This document shows, piece after piece, positions 34,613 to 43,471 of a stretch of DNA of 64,000 nt; the stretch's first letter is position 1, and each line of letters opens with the position of its first letter. This stretch comes from Gammaproteobacteria bacterium (GTDB taxonomy: Bacteria > Pseudomonadota > Gammaproteobacteria > Xanthomonadales > Wenzhouxiangellaceae). The notes beneath the pieces were generated by a model, which worked only from the letters and a program-made list of their open reading frames with translations, made no database searches and was not told the origin of the DNA. Where the stretch lies: NCBI GenBank assembly GCA_021772975.1, contig JAJFKY010000011.1, positions 186,001-250,000 on the forward strand, written 5' to 3'. The position numbers and the translations under genes are program-made.

Positions 34613-35653
34613 CTAAAACGTATCAATGACGGTAATGCCACGGCCGCTAAAACGATCCATCGAAGTCAGCACGGCAATTGATTCAGTCAAATCAACCGTC
34701 CGGCTGATCAGTTTTTGCGGTTGCAGCCGACCCTGCTCAATCATCTTTAACATATCAATATAGCGATAAGCCTGCATGCCGTGACTGCCCACTATTTCCA
34801 GTTCATTGGCGATCACCTTCGCCAGCGGAATACTGGCCTTGCCATGCGCTGCGGTAATCAAGCCTACCTGGACATGCCGGCCGCGCTTTTTAAGACACTC
34901 AATCGACTGACAAACAACCGCCGGATCGCCCAGCGCATCCACTGATACATGCGCGCCGCCGGCAGTCAGTTCCCGGATCATACCGGCCACATCATCAACC
35001 TGCCGGGCATTAATGCAGTGCACCGCCCCGAATACCCCGGCCAGTTGCAAAGCCTGCTCAGAAATATCCACGGCAAGCACCCGGGCGCCCAGTGCGGCGG
35101 CAATCATAATGGCTGACAAGCCAACCCCGCCACAACCATGCACTGCTACCCATTGACCGGCCTCAACTCTGCCCTGTGCCACGATGGCGCGGAATGAGGT
35201 GGCCAGGCGGCATCCCAGTGTGGCTGCGGTAACATCATCTATGCTGTCCGGCAGGCGCACCAGATTCTGGTCGGCATAATCGATCGCCGTGAATTCAGCA
35301 AACGAACCCCAGTGGGTGAAGCCGGGCTGGAACTGATGGTCACAAACCTGCTGCTGACCGGCCAGACAATGGCTGCAGTGACCGCAGCCACCCACAAACG
35401 GCAAGGTGACGCGTTCACCACCGCGCCACTTGCTGACCTGCTCTCCGGCTGCCACCACCACACCGGACAGCTCATGTCCTGGCACGTGTGGAAGCCTGAT
35501 ATCCGGATCATGACCTATCCAGCCATGCCAGTCACTCAGGCAGATACCACTGGCTTTGACCTGAATCACCACGCCATCACTTGATGGCGTCGGATCGGGC
35601 AGTTGCACCACCCTGGGAGCCTGCCCGAACTGCTGATACTGAACTGCCCGCAT
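34613..35653 (-). CDS. Zinc-dependent alcohol dehydrogenase family protein
   Basis: [48 protein letters not shown]. Confidence 0.9.
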   Translation of the reverse strand: MRAVQYQQFGQAPRVVQLPDPTPSSDGVVIQVKASGICLSDWHGWIGHDPDIRLPHVPGHELSGVVVAAGEQVSKWRGGERVTLPFVGGCGHCSHCLAGQQQVCDHQFQPGFTHWGSFAEFTAIDYADQNLVRLPDSIDDVTAATLGCRLATSFRAIVAQGRVEAGQWVAVHGCGGVGLSAIMIAAALGARVLAVDISEQALQLAGVFGAVHCINARQVDDVAGMIRELTAGGAHVSVDALGDPAVVCQSIECLKKRGRHVQVGLITAAHGKASIPLAKVIANELEIVGSHGMQAYRYIDMLKMIEQGRLQPQKLISRTVDLTESIAVLTSMDRFSGRGITVIDTF

Positions 35654-35765
35654 GGTGTTACCGCCAGTGCTCCGGTTTGCCTGTCACACACTGTACAACA
35701 CCGCGGCACCATAACGTAGCTAACAGCCCGGCGGCTGCCCGGTTGATCAGATCATTCAGCGTCGA

Positions 35766-36233
35766 CTATAAGCGCAGCCTGACTTTACCGATGCCCACCG
35801 GTGTTTGAAAACGCTGAGTCTCGACAAAACCAACCTGCTCATACAGGGTAATCGCCGGCATATTGGCCTGGGCGGTTTCAACTTCAGCCGTTTCCCAGCG
35901 GTATTGCTGCAGAATAAACCGCAATAATCGCCGCGCCAGACCCTGACGGAAATAATCCGGATGCACCACCAGGCTGTCAATTGCCAGGTGCGGTTCCTGA
36001 TAAGACACTTCGATAACCGCCGTCAGCACCGTAGCTCGCCAGCAGCCAAAAAACTCCGTGCCGCTGGCACTGATATCCCTTACCGTCCGTTCCAGCGGAG
36101 GAAAGTTTTTTACCCCGATCAGGTTCGCTTCGATACGGTAGGCAGCCTGGAAAACCTGCTGTATCCGTAAAGCTACAGCATGCTCGGTATGTTTAAGTGG
36201 CTGGATGCTGTCCTGCTGTTTATTAGCATGCAT
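35766..36233 (-). CDS. GNAT-family N-acetyltransferase
   Basis: HLAIDSLVVHPDYFRQGLARRLLRFILQQY...NMPAITLYEQVGFVETQRFQTP. Confidence 0.85.
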   Translation of the reverse strand: MHANKQQDSIQPLKHTEHAVALRIQQVFQAAYRIEANLIGVKNFPPLERTVRDISASGTEFFGCWRATVLTAVIEVSYQEPHLAIDSLVVHPDYFRQGLARRLLRFILQQYRWETAEVETAQANMPAITLYEQVGFVETQRFQTPVGIGKVRLRL

Positions 36234-36312
36234 GGCAGATTAAATACTGATTATCTGGTACTGCAGATTATACGGCTTTAAATCGACTCAGGCGTTTTTT
36301 AATCACCCCGGA

Positions 36313-36334
36313 ACCCCGCGCCGACTGGCGCGGG
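36313..36334 (-). terminator. GC-rich hairpin after the small secreted-protein gene
   Basis: ccccgcgcc-gact-ggcgcgggg; minus strand continues to ATTAAAAAA rather than a U-tract. Confidence 0.45.
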
Positions 36335-36360
36335 GAGCATAAGACAGTGGCCGACGTGGA

Positions 36361-36813
36361 CTAGAAATCACCAAAATCCCGTTCCGCCAAAGCGGTAATG
36401 TCCAGTGAACAACTGGTGCCACTGACTGAATCATAAAAATTGGCATTCATAGTAATCTGATTACCACCGCTGAAGTATTTTACGCACTCTTTGTCGGATA
36501 ATGGACCACTGCCCGCGGTCCAGTCGCAATTAGGCGTCCAGCCCTGAAAAGTGATTCCAAACTGGGCCAGCCGGTTGCTGACACTGCCGGAAGGCGCCTT
36601 CAGCCGGAATGCGGCTGAATTGCTCGGCCCGACCACGTTACTGCACCATCCGGTGCTGTATTGATCGTAAGCCTGGGTATCGACAAAACACTGAACATCA
36701 ATATCAGCATGCGTGCGCACCTGCACCAGGCAGGCACTGCTGCCACTGTCAGCCAAAGCCATATTGGTGGTAAAGCCGGCTATCAGCGCAACTCTAAAAA
36801 TCCGTTTAAACAT
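36361..36813 (-). CDS. Small secreted hypothetical protein
   Basis: Start chosen at MFKRIFRVALIAGFTTNMALADSG (signal peptide); cysteine-containing mature part. Confidence 0.65.
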   Translation of the reverse strand: MFKRIFRVALIAGFTTNMALADSGSSACLVQVRTHADIDVQCFVDTQAYDQYSTGWCSNVVGPSNSAAFRLKAPSGSVSNRLAQFGITFQGWTPNCDWTAGSGPLSDKECVKYFSGGNQITMNANFYDSVSGTSCSLDITALAERDFGDF

Positions 36814-37056
36814 AATTCTCTCCATGAAATAAAGCTGACCCTCATTGGCCAGCTTTATCAGCTTAAGACAGAGTGTGTGAACGATAAGCAAAGATCCGCG
36901 GCCTATTGGCAGACTGATCAGGTAATTAGATACAACCCCGACAGGCATTGACAACGCACCCGGGCTGGTGGCGATACACTACTTCAAACAGCGCTTGCTG
37001 GTCCATGCAGATCAGTAGCCCAACGCGGTTCGGCATACTGCATAGCAGGCCTCTGG

Positions 37057-38397
37057 TTATTCCCGCAGCGGCAACCACAGACTTGCAACAGCGCCGATAT
37101 AACCATCCTCTCGATGGCGTAAAACCAGTGAACCGCCATGCAACTCCGCTATCCGCCGCGCCAGCAGCAGACCAATTCCGCTGCCGCCGGGTTTGGTGGT
37201 AAAAAACGGCACAAATAAATTATCCGATGGCGGCGGTCCGGGTCCGTTATCAATCACGTTAATCTGGATACCCAATCGCTCGCTGGCTGCTTTGCGCCGC
37301 CATTGCACGGTAATTTCAGGGTCTGGGTCAGGGCTGACGATATCGGCCGCATTTTTGATCAGATTGATGATCGCCTGTTCCAGCAAGGCCGGATCAGCAC
37401 GCACCTGCATGGCCTCGCCCTCCAGTTTGATCGGAACCCGGGTTTCCAACCGGGCGATGCCTCGCAGCAATGGCTCTATGGCCTGGTTTTCGGTTTTCGG
37501 CGCCGGCAGTCTGGCCAGCGTGGCATAACCACCAACAAACCGGCCCAGCGCATCGGCGCGATGAGCAATACGCTGCAGTTGTGATTGCAGTTCGCCGGCT
37601 GCCATATTGGCACCATCCTCGCTGATGGTCAGCAGCGTTTCCGCAATGGATTTAATCGGTGCCAGTGAATTATTGATTTCGTGCGCCAGGACCCGCACCA
37701 GGCTTTCCCAGGCTTCCTGCCGTTCAGCGCGCAACGCGGCCTCGACCTCGGCCAGCAGCAACAGCTGATGCGGCTTGCCCTGCATCCGGAAGGTGCGGCG
37801 CTTGATCACATAACGACCACTGCCGCCGGGCAGCACCAGGGTTACCGGGTTGTCCAGTCGACTCTGCAGCAGGTGTTCAATACCCAGGCTTGCGGCCTGC
37901 AACCCTGCCCGCAAACGGGTCCCCAGAATTCTGTCGGCCGCCTGATTGGCAAGCACCAGATGCTGCTGATCATCAAATGCCAGCAAGGGCAGATCCATCG
38001 CCTGCAGCAGTTTCTCCAGCAGTGCTTGAGATTCGCGCACCAACCGGGCCTGCTGGGTGCGCGATTCGGCCAGTTGATTGATTTCAAAAGCCAGCTCAGC
38101 CAGCACCCCGGCCCGGTCATGACGGGCCCGTAAAGCGTAATCTTCCTGCTTGACCGCCTCCAGCACATTGCTGAGGCTGCGCAGCGGCCGCAGCACGCGC
38201 TTGCTGTAGCGGTATGCCTGCATGCCCAGCAACAGCATAAACACCGCCACCGCGGCGCTCAGCACTCGCCAGTCGGTGATGCCGAAATAACCCAGCAAGG
38301 CGCCGCTGAACAAGCCCAACAGGCCAAACCCGATTGAGCCCAGCACAATGCGGTGCTCGATGGCAAAGCGGCGATAACGGGGTGGCTTGCGGGTCAC
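37057..38397 (-). CDS. NtrY-like sensor histidine kinase
   Basis: Two TMs with almost no periplasmic loop, HAMP/PAS region, AHEINNSLAPIKSIAETLL H-box, GGSGIGLLLARRIAELHGG ATPase motif. Confidence 0.9.
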   Translation of the reverse strand: MTRKPPRYRRFAIEHRIVLGSIGFGLLGLFSGALLGYFGITDWRVLSAAVAVFMLLLGMQAYRYSKRVLRPLRSLSNVLEAVKQEDYALRARHDRAGVLAELAFEINQLAESRTQQARLVRESQALLEKLLQAMDLPLLAFDDQQHLVLANQAADRILGTRLRAGLQAASLGIEHLLQSRLDNPVTLVLPGGSGRYVIKRRTFRMQGKPHQLLLLAEVEAALRAERQEAWESLVRVLAHEINNSLAPIKSIAETLLTISEDGANMAAGELQSQLQRIAHRADALGRFVGGYATLARLPAPKTENQAIEPLLRGIARLETRVPIKLEGEAMQVRADPALLEQAIINLIKNAADIVSPDPDPEITVQWRRKAASERLGIQINVIDNGPGPPPSDNLFVPFFTTKPGGSGIGLLLARRIAELHGGSLVLRHREDGYIGAVASLWLPLRE

Positions 38398-38415
38398 AAT
38401 AGACTGCTGATCGAA

Positions 38416-39810
38416 TCAGGGGGACTCGATGTTGAATTTTTCCATGCGTCGATACAACGCACTGCGGCTGACGCCCAAGGCTTTGGCGGCGGCGATGACA
38501 TTGCCATTGAAGTGTTGCAAGGCCTGTTCGATCTGTTGCTTTTCCACTGCCTCCAGACTCAGAATTTTGTCCTGGTCGGCAACCGCAGCCGACCTTTGCT
38601 GGCCACCATCCGCATCACCCGGCAGATTCAGATCGCTGACCTGGATTACCTCGTTTTGACCCAGCAAGACGGCACGCTCAATCACATGCGATAGCTCGCG
38701 TACATTGCCAGGCCAATGATAGCCCAGCAAGGCCTTTTCCGTTGTTGCTGCAAAACCAGCAAAAGACTTGTGGTAGCGGCTCTGCTGCTGCTCCAGAAAG
38801 TGCCCGGCCAACAGCGGAATATCCTGCTGACGCTCACGCAGCGGAGGCACCACCACTTCCACGGTGTTCAGCCGGAAATACAGATCACGCCGGAATGCGC
38901 CCGACTCCACCAAGGCCGGCAGATCGGCGTTACTGGCGGTAATAATCCGCACATCAACCGTCTGGGTTTTACTGGCGCCCACTTTTTCAAAGCTGCCCGA
39001 TTCGAGCACCCGCAATAATTTGGCTTGCTGCGGCAATGGCAGGTTACCGACTTCATCCAGAAACAGAGTCCCGGCATCAGCCAGTTCAAAACGGCCGGTG
39101 CGCGCTTCCCGGGCATCGGTAAAAGCGCCTTTGACGTGACCAAACATTTCACTTTCAAACAAGCCCTCGGGGATGCTGCCCATATTGACCGCTACCAGCG
39201 GCTCATCGGCGCGGCCCGACCAGGCATGCAGCTGCTCGGCCAGCAGGTTTTTGCCGGTCCCGTTTTCACCCCGTAACATGATCGATGCCTGCGAAGGTGC
39301 GACCTGCTGCAGGGTGGTTAATAGCTGTTGCATCACCGCTGAATGGGCGATCACAGAGGTGCTGGCGTGGCTGCGCTGCAGACGCGCAATAGTTTGATAA
39401 CGGCGCTTGCTCTGAGCTTCATGCACACGTTCAAGTTGTACATTAATTATTGAAATTAACCTATTGTTATCCCATGGTTTTTCTATAAAATCACTGGCGC
39501 CTTGATGGACTGCCTGCATCGCCAGGTCCACTGATCCCCAGGCGGTCATGGCGATCACCGGCAGATAGGGATCATGCTGTTTGATCTGCTGCAGCAACTC
39601 CAGCCCCTCCTGCCCTGAGGTGGTATCACGCCGATAGTTCATATCCAGCAAAACCAGATTCGGCGCTGACTGTTTAACCGTGTCCAATACCGCTGCCGGG
39701 TTATCGGCCTGCATAACCACATAGCCTTTGCTGGTTAATAACAGACGCAGAGCTTCGCGGACGTCCCGTTGGTCGTCGGCGATGAGAATGATGGCGGATG
39801 AGATGGGCAT
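38416..39810 (-). CDS. NtrC-family sigma-54-dependent response regulator
   Basis: Receiver (LLDMNYRRDTTSGQEG), AAA+ Walker A GENGTGKN, KGAFTDAREARTGRFELADAGTLFLDEVG, Fis-type HTH C-terminus. Confidence 0.93.
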   Translation of the reverse strand: MPISSAIILIADDQRDVREALRLLLTSKGYVVMQADNPAAVLDTVKQSAPNLVLLDMNYRRDTTSGQEGLELLQQIKQHDPYLPVIAMTAWGSVDLAMQAVHQGASDFIEKPWDNNRLISIINVQLERVHEAQSKRRYQTIARLQRSHASTSVIAHSAVMQQLLTTLQQVAPSQASIMLRGENGTGKNLLAEQLHAWSGRADEPLVAVNMGSIPEGLFESEMFGHVKGAFTDAREARTGRFELADAGTLFLDEVGNLPLPQQAKLLRVLESGSFEKVGASKTQTVDVRIITASNADLPALVESGAFRRDLYFRLNTVEVVVPPLRERQQDIPLLAGHFLEQQQSRYHKSFAGFAATTEKALLGYHWPGNVRELSHVIERAVLLGQNEVIQVSDLNLPGDADGGQQRSAAVADQDKILSLEAVEKQQIEQALQHFNGNVIAAAKALGVSRSALYRRMEKFNIESP

Positions 39811-39835
39811 GATGCTGTGGTGCTTAATTTTCCAT

Positions 39836-39857
39836 CATTCCCGCCTTCGCGGGAATG
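39836..39857. repeat. dRS3-like palindrome (cATTCCCGC-CTTC-GCGGGAATg)
   Basis: 9-bp perfect arms; matches ATTCCC-N8-GGGAAT; in 5' region of the NtrC-type gene. Confidence 0.7.
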
Positions 39858-39904
39858 ACGGCGGTGGTCTGCTTTGCTGATATTTCACATTTAATAACAC
39901 AACC

Positions 39905-40297
39905 TCAACCCATCACCCAGGCACTGGGATGCCGGCAAAAACCGAGCTGTGGATAATAGCTTTGCGCAGCCGGGGCCGACAATAAAATCAGCTTGCACTC
40001 AGCGTCCAGTTGCGCTCTGGTCAACTCGATCAGCCGTCTGCCAATACCCTGCCGCTGATGGCTTTGCGCAACAGCCAGGTCCGACAGGTAGCAGCAATAG
40101 CCAAAATCGGTCACCGACCGGGCCACACCCACCAGTACATCAGCCTGCCAGGCGGTCACCATCAGATCGGCGCCGTTGACCATCTTTTCGATACAGGCCT
40201 GATCATCAACCGGTCGCCGTTCGGCCAGCGTAGAGCTTTTCAGCAGTTGTATAAACTGCTCGGTGGTAATGGCTCGTTGGGTAGCGTATTCAATCAC
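39905..40297 (-). CDS. GNAT-family N-acetyltransferase
   Basis: YLSDLAVAQSHQRQGIGRRLIELTRAQL...AAQSYYPQLGFCRH. Confidence 0.87.
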   Translation of the reverse strand: MIEYATQRAITTEQFIQLLKSSTLAERRPVDDQACIEKMVNGADLMVTAWQADVLVGVARSVTDFGYCCYLSDLAVAQSHQRQGIGRRLIELTRAQLDAECKLILLSAPAAQSYYPQLGFCRHPSAWVMG

Positions 40298-40323
40298 AGC
40301 GCAGCCTCGTGAGTGAGGTCATG

Positions 40324-41019
40324 TCAGCCTGCCTGAATGCGTCCATCGAGCAATTGAATGGTGCGTTGCGCATACGCTGCATTATCCGGGTTGTGGGTCA
40401 CCTGAACAATGGTGGTGCCTTGCCGGTTCAGTTCCGCCAGTAACCGCATGATCATACTGCCCTGCTCCGAATGCAGCGCACCGGTGGGTTCATCGGCCAG
40501 AATCAGCTTGGGTCTGGCTGCCACCGCGCGCGCTACGGCCACCATCTGCTGCTGCCCACCGGACAGTTGATTCGGATAATCATGCTGTTTATCCACCAGC
40601 TTAAAACGCTGCAGTATGTCATCGATAGCGCTGCGCCGTTGTGCATTATTCCAGTTGCGGTAAGTCAGAATCAGTTCGATATTTTCCCTCACCGTCATAT
40701 CATCCAACAAGTGATAATGCTGGAATACAAAACCAATATTCTCACGCGCCAGTTGCTGGCGTTGTTTGGGTTTTAACTGGTGGACGGGCTGGTCCAGTAA
40801 AAAGTACTCACCGGTAAAACAATCGTCCAGCATGCCGATGATATTCAGCAAGGTACTCTTGCCCGAGCCACTGGGGCCGGTGATGGATACAAATTCGCCG
40901 TTGGCCAGCGTTAAATCCACATCGTGCAGTACCTCGCTCTGTCGGCTACGGCTCTGGTAGCTGCGACTGACCTGCTTTAATTGCACTATGGGTTGTGAAT
41001 TGGCATCGACTTCACTCAT
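40324..41019 (-). CDS. MacB/LolD-type ABC transporter ATPase (variant D-loop)
   Basis: GPSGSGKSTLLNIIGMLD, LSGGQQQMVAVARAVAARPKLILADEPTGALHSEQG. Confidence 0.92.
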   Translation of the reverse strand: MSEVDANSQPIVQLKQVSRSYQSRSRQSEVLHDVDLTLANGEFVSITGPSGSGKSTLLNIIGMLDDCFTGEYFLLDQPVHQLKPKQRQQLARENIGFVFQHYHLLDDMTVRENIELILTYRNWNNAQRRSAIDDILQRFKLVDKQHDYPNQLSGGQQQMVAVARAVAARPKLILADEPTGALHSEQGSMIMRLLAELNRQGTTIVQVTHNPDNAAYAQRTIQLLDGRIQAG

Positions 41020-43432
41020 AACGCAAAGCCTCTGTCGGCGCAGTCCGTGCGGCCTGTTCGGAAGGCCATAGACTGGCCAGCAATACAATCGCGGCCAAAG
41101 CACCTGCAACCAACAGCCAGCTTTGCGGGTTCATTACCTGTACCCCGTATAACTGATCAGCTATCAAACGTCCGGCAATCACTGCACCGACGATGCCCAG
41201 CAGCACACCCGGCGCCAACAATCGCAAACTGCTGTGCAACACCAGCTTTCGAATTCTCCAGGCATTGGCGCCAACTGCCAGGCGCACGCCAAACTCGGCG
41301 GTGCGCTGCTTAACCGCATAACTAAGCAAAGCATAAATACCAATGGCCGCCAGCAACACTGTAATAGCGGCAAACACCGTTAATAAAATCAACTGTGGTT
41401 CGCGATCGCGCACTGTCCGCCGCACCAGACTTTGCATGCTGGACACCCGGCTGACATTGTCCGCGCCCAGCTGCTGTTGCAATGACACTTTAACCTGCTC
41501 GGTCAATGATTCGGGTGGCAAATCAGTCCTGATTAATACCTGCGCTGTACGGTACGGCACACGTGCCGGAAAATAAATACTGGGATAACCTTGCTGCTCA
41601 TTGGGTGAGGCATGTTTGATGGTAGCCACAACACCAATAATCTCGACGATTCTTTCGGGATCTTGCGCGGAGTCCAGTCGAATACGCTGACCCACCGCTT
41701 GAGTATTTGGGAAATGTTGCTCAGCAAACTGTTGATCAACCATCACCGCGTCGCTGCCCGCGGTTAAATGCTGTTGATCAAACGCACGACCATAGAGCAC
41801 CGGAATACCCAGCGTCTGAAAATAATCGACGCCCACCTGTCGCGTTCTCGCACCATGATCAACGTCTGGTTGATCCGGCATTTTGTAAGTGCTTACAGTT
41901 TCTGAACCACTAAATGGCGCAACACTGGAAAAGCTCACTGATTCCACCCCGGGAATGCCCGATAGCATATTAATCGCGGCCAGCAGATTTTCACCGCCGC
42001 TATCAATCTCTGCATCAGCTGGATCATCGCTGGCGGCAAGACCAATCGATGCCACGACCAGCTTGTGGGAAGCAAAGCCCAGGTTTTCATTCAATAACCC
42101 CTGCCAGCTTTGCAACAGCAGACTGACAGTCACCAGTAAACTCATCGCCACACCTAACTGCACTACGATCAGCAGATTTCGCCCCTGCCCGCCACCGCTG
42201 TGAGCGGATTTACCACCAGAAACCAGCTTATGGGCCGCGTGTCGCTGTATTCGCTGTGACTGCCACCAGACCGCCAGCAATACCGGTAGCGCACTTAACC
42301 CTAGAAATACCAATGCCAAAACGATTGCCGCCGGCCCAAGTGCTACCCGTATCGGCAATTCACTATCCAGTACATTTAATGCTGACAACCAGTTTAATGC
42401 CAGCGGAACCAGTAATAACGCCAACCCTGCTCCGGCAATTCCCAGTAGCAGATATTCCATCAAAAACACCCGAACACCCGCCCAGCGACTGCCCCCCAAA
42501 GCAGCCTGAATAGCCATTTCATGGCCTTGCCCAAGGGTCCGGCTCATCCACAAGCCCGCGAGATTTAATGCCGCAGCCAATAGCACCAGTAAAATCGCTG
42601 TGGCCAGAATCACCAGCACCTGCCGATGTTGGCTGGTCCAGGCCTGCTGTAGTGGCTTGACAGCAAACTCCAGGCCGGTGATATCCAGCATACCTGCCAG
42701 ACGTGGATCATCACCAAAGCGCGCCTGTAATTGCTGTTCAGCGACAATGGCTGACATCGATGCGGGCAAACGCCCAATGACATCCAGCCCGGTAAAGTTG
42801 CTGATGTTATCGGCCTCCAGCAAAGCAGAATCAAATACCAGCGGCATCCATAATTCGGTGTCAGGGGTGGGAATGCTGAATTGCTGTGGCAGTACGCCAA
42901 CAATGGTTACCCTGCGGTGTTCCAGCTCAATGATTTGTCCCAGCACGCCAGCTGAGGCGCTAAAACGGTTACGCCAAACCTGTTCGCCGAGCAACGCCAC
43001 CGGCGCATTTTCCAGCGTATCCTGCTGATTAAACCCCCGACCAAGTATCGGGTTGATCTGCAACAGGCTGGTCAGATTATCGCTAAGTGTTGCCGACCGC
43101 CAGCTTTGCCCATTTTTATCCACAGCCGTTTCAACTTCTTCAAAGGCCGCCAGTTCACCCAGACTGCCGTCCTGCTGCAGTTCCTTGAGCATCCCGGGTG
43201 AAATACCCAGATTAAAGCCATTCATTGCATGCGCCACACTGCTGAATTCAACCAATTGCTCTGGCTGAGCATAAGGCAGTGGTTTAAAAAACAGTTGATA
43301 AGCGGCGGTACCTACCGATACCGTACCCGCCAATGACACGCCAAGCAGTAAAACCACCCCCAGGCAAAACATCGGAATTTTTCTCAGGCGGCGGCCGGTG
43401 TAACGCAAATCCAGGAATAAGCCCGTATTCAT
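41012..43432 (-). CDS. ABC permease, double MacB_PCD/FtsX (ADOP-like), paralog 1
   Basis: 806 aa; two periplasmic regions and two FtsX-like TM blocks; C-term TEALRYE; N-terminus diverged from the others. Confidence 0.88.
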   Translation of the reverse strand: MNTGLFLDLRYTGRRLRKIPMFCLGVVLLLGVSLAGTVSVGTAAYQLFFKPLPYAQPEQLVEFSSVAHAMNGFNLGISPGMLKELQQDGSLGELAAFEEVETAVDKNGQSWRSATLSDNLTSLLQINPILGRGFNQQDTLENAPVALLGEQVWRNRFSASAGVLGQIIELEHRRVTIVGVLPQQFSIPTPDTELWMPLVFDSALLEADNISNFTGLDVIGRLPASMSAIVAEQQLQARFGDDPRLAGMLDITGLEFAVKPLQQAWTSQHRQVLVILATAILLVLLAAALNLAGLWMSRTLGQGHEMAIQAALGGSRWAGVRVFLMEYLLLGIAGAGLALLLVPLALNWLSALNVLDSELPIRVALGPAAIVLALVFLGLSALPVLLAVWWQSQRIQRHAAHKLVSGGKSAHSGGGQGRNLLIVVQLGVAMSLLVTVSLLLQSWQGLLNENLGFASHKLVVASIGLAASDDPADAEIDSGGENLLAAINMLSGIPGVESVSFSSVAPFSGSETVSTYKMPDQPDVDHGARTRQVGVDYFQTLGIPVLYGRAFDQQHLTAGSDAVMVDQQFAEQHFPNTQAVGQRIRLDSAQDPERIVEIIGVVATIKHASPNEQQGYPSIYFPARVPYRTAQVLIRTDLPPESLTEQVKVSLQQQLGADNVSRVSSMQSLVRRTVRDREPQLILLTVFAAITVLLAAIGIYALLSYAVKQRTAEFGVRLAVGANAWRIRKLVLHSSLRLLAPGVLLGIVGAVIAGRLIADQLYGVQVMNPQSWLLVAGALAAIVLLASLWPSEQAARTAPTEALRYE

Positions 43433-43471
43433 CTATTTATCCTCATGCTTTGCTGCCGATCTCCGCTTTTA

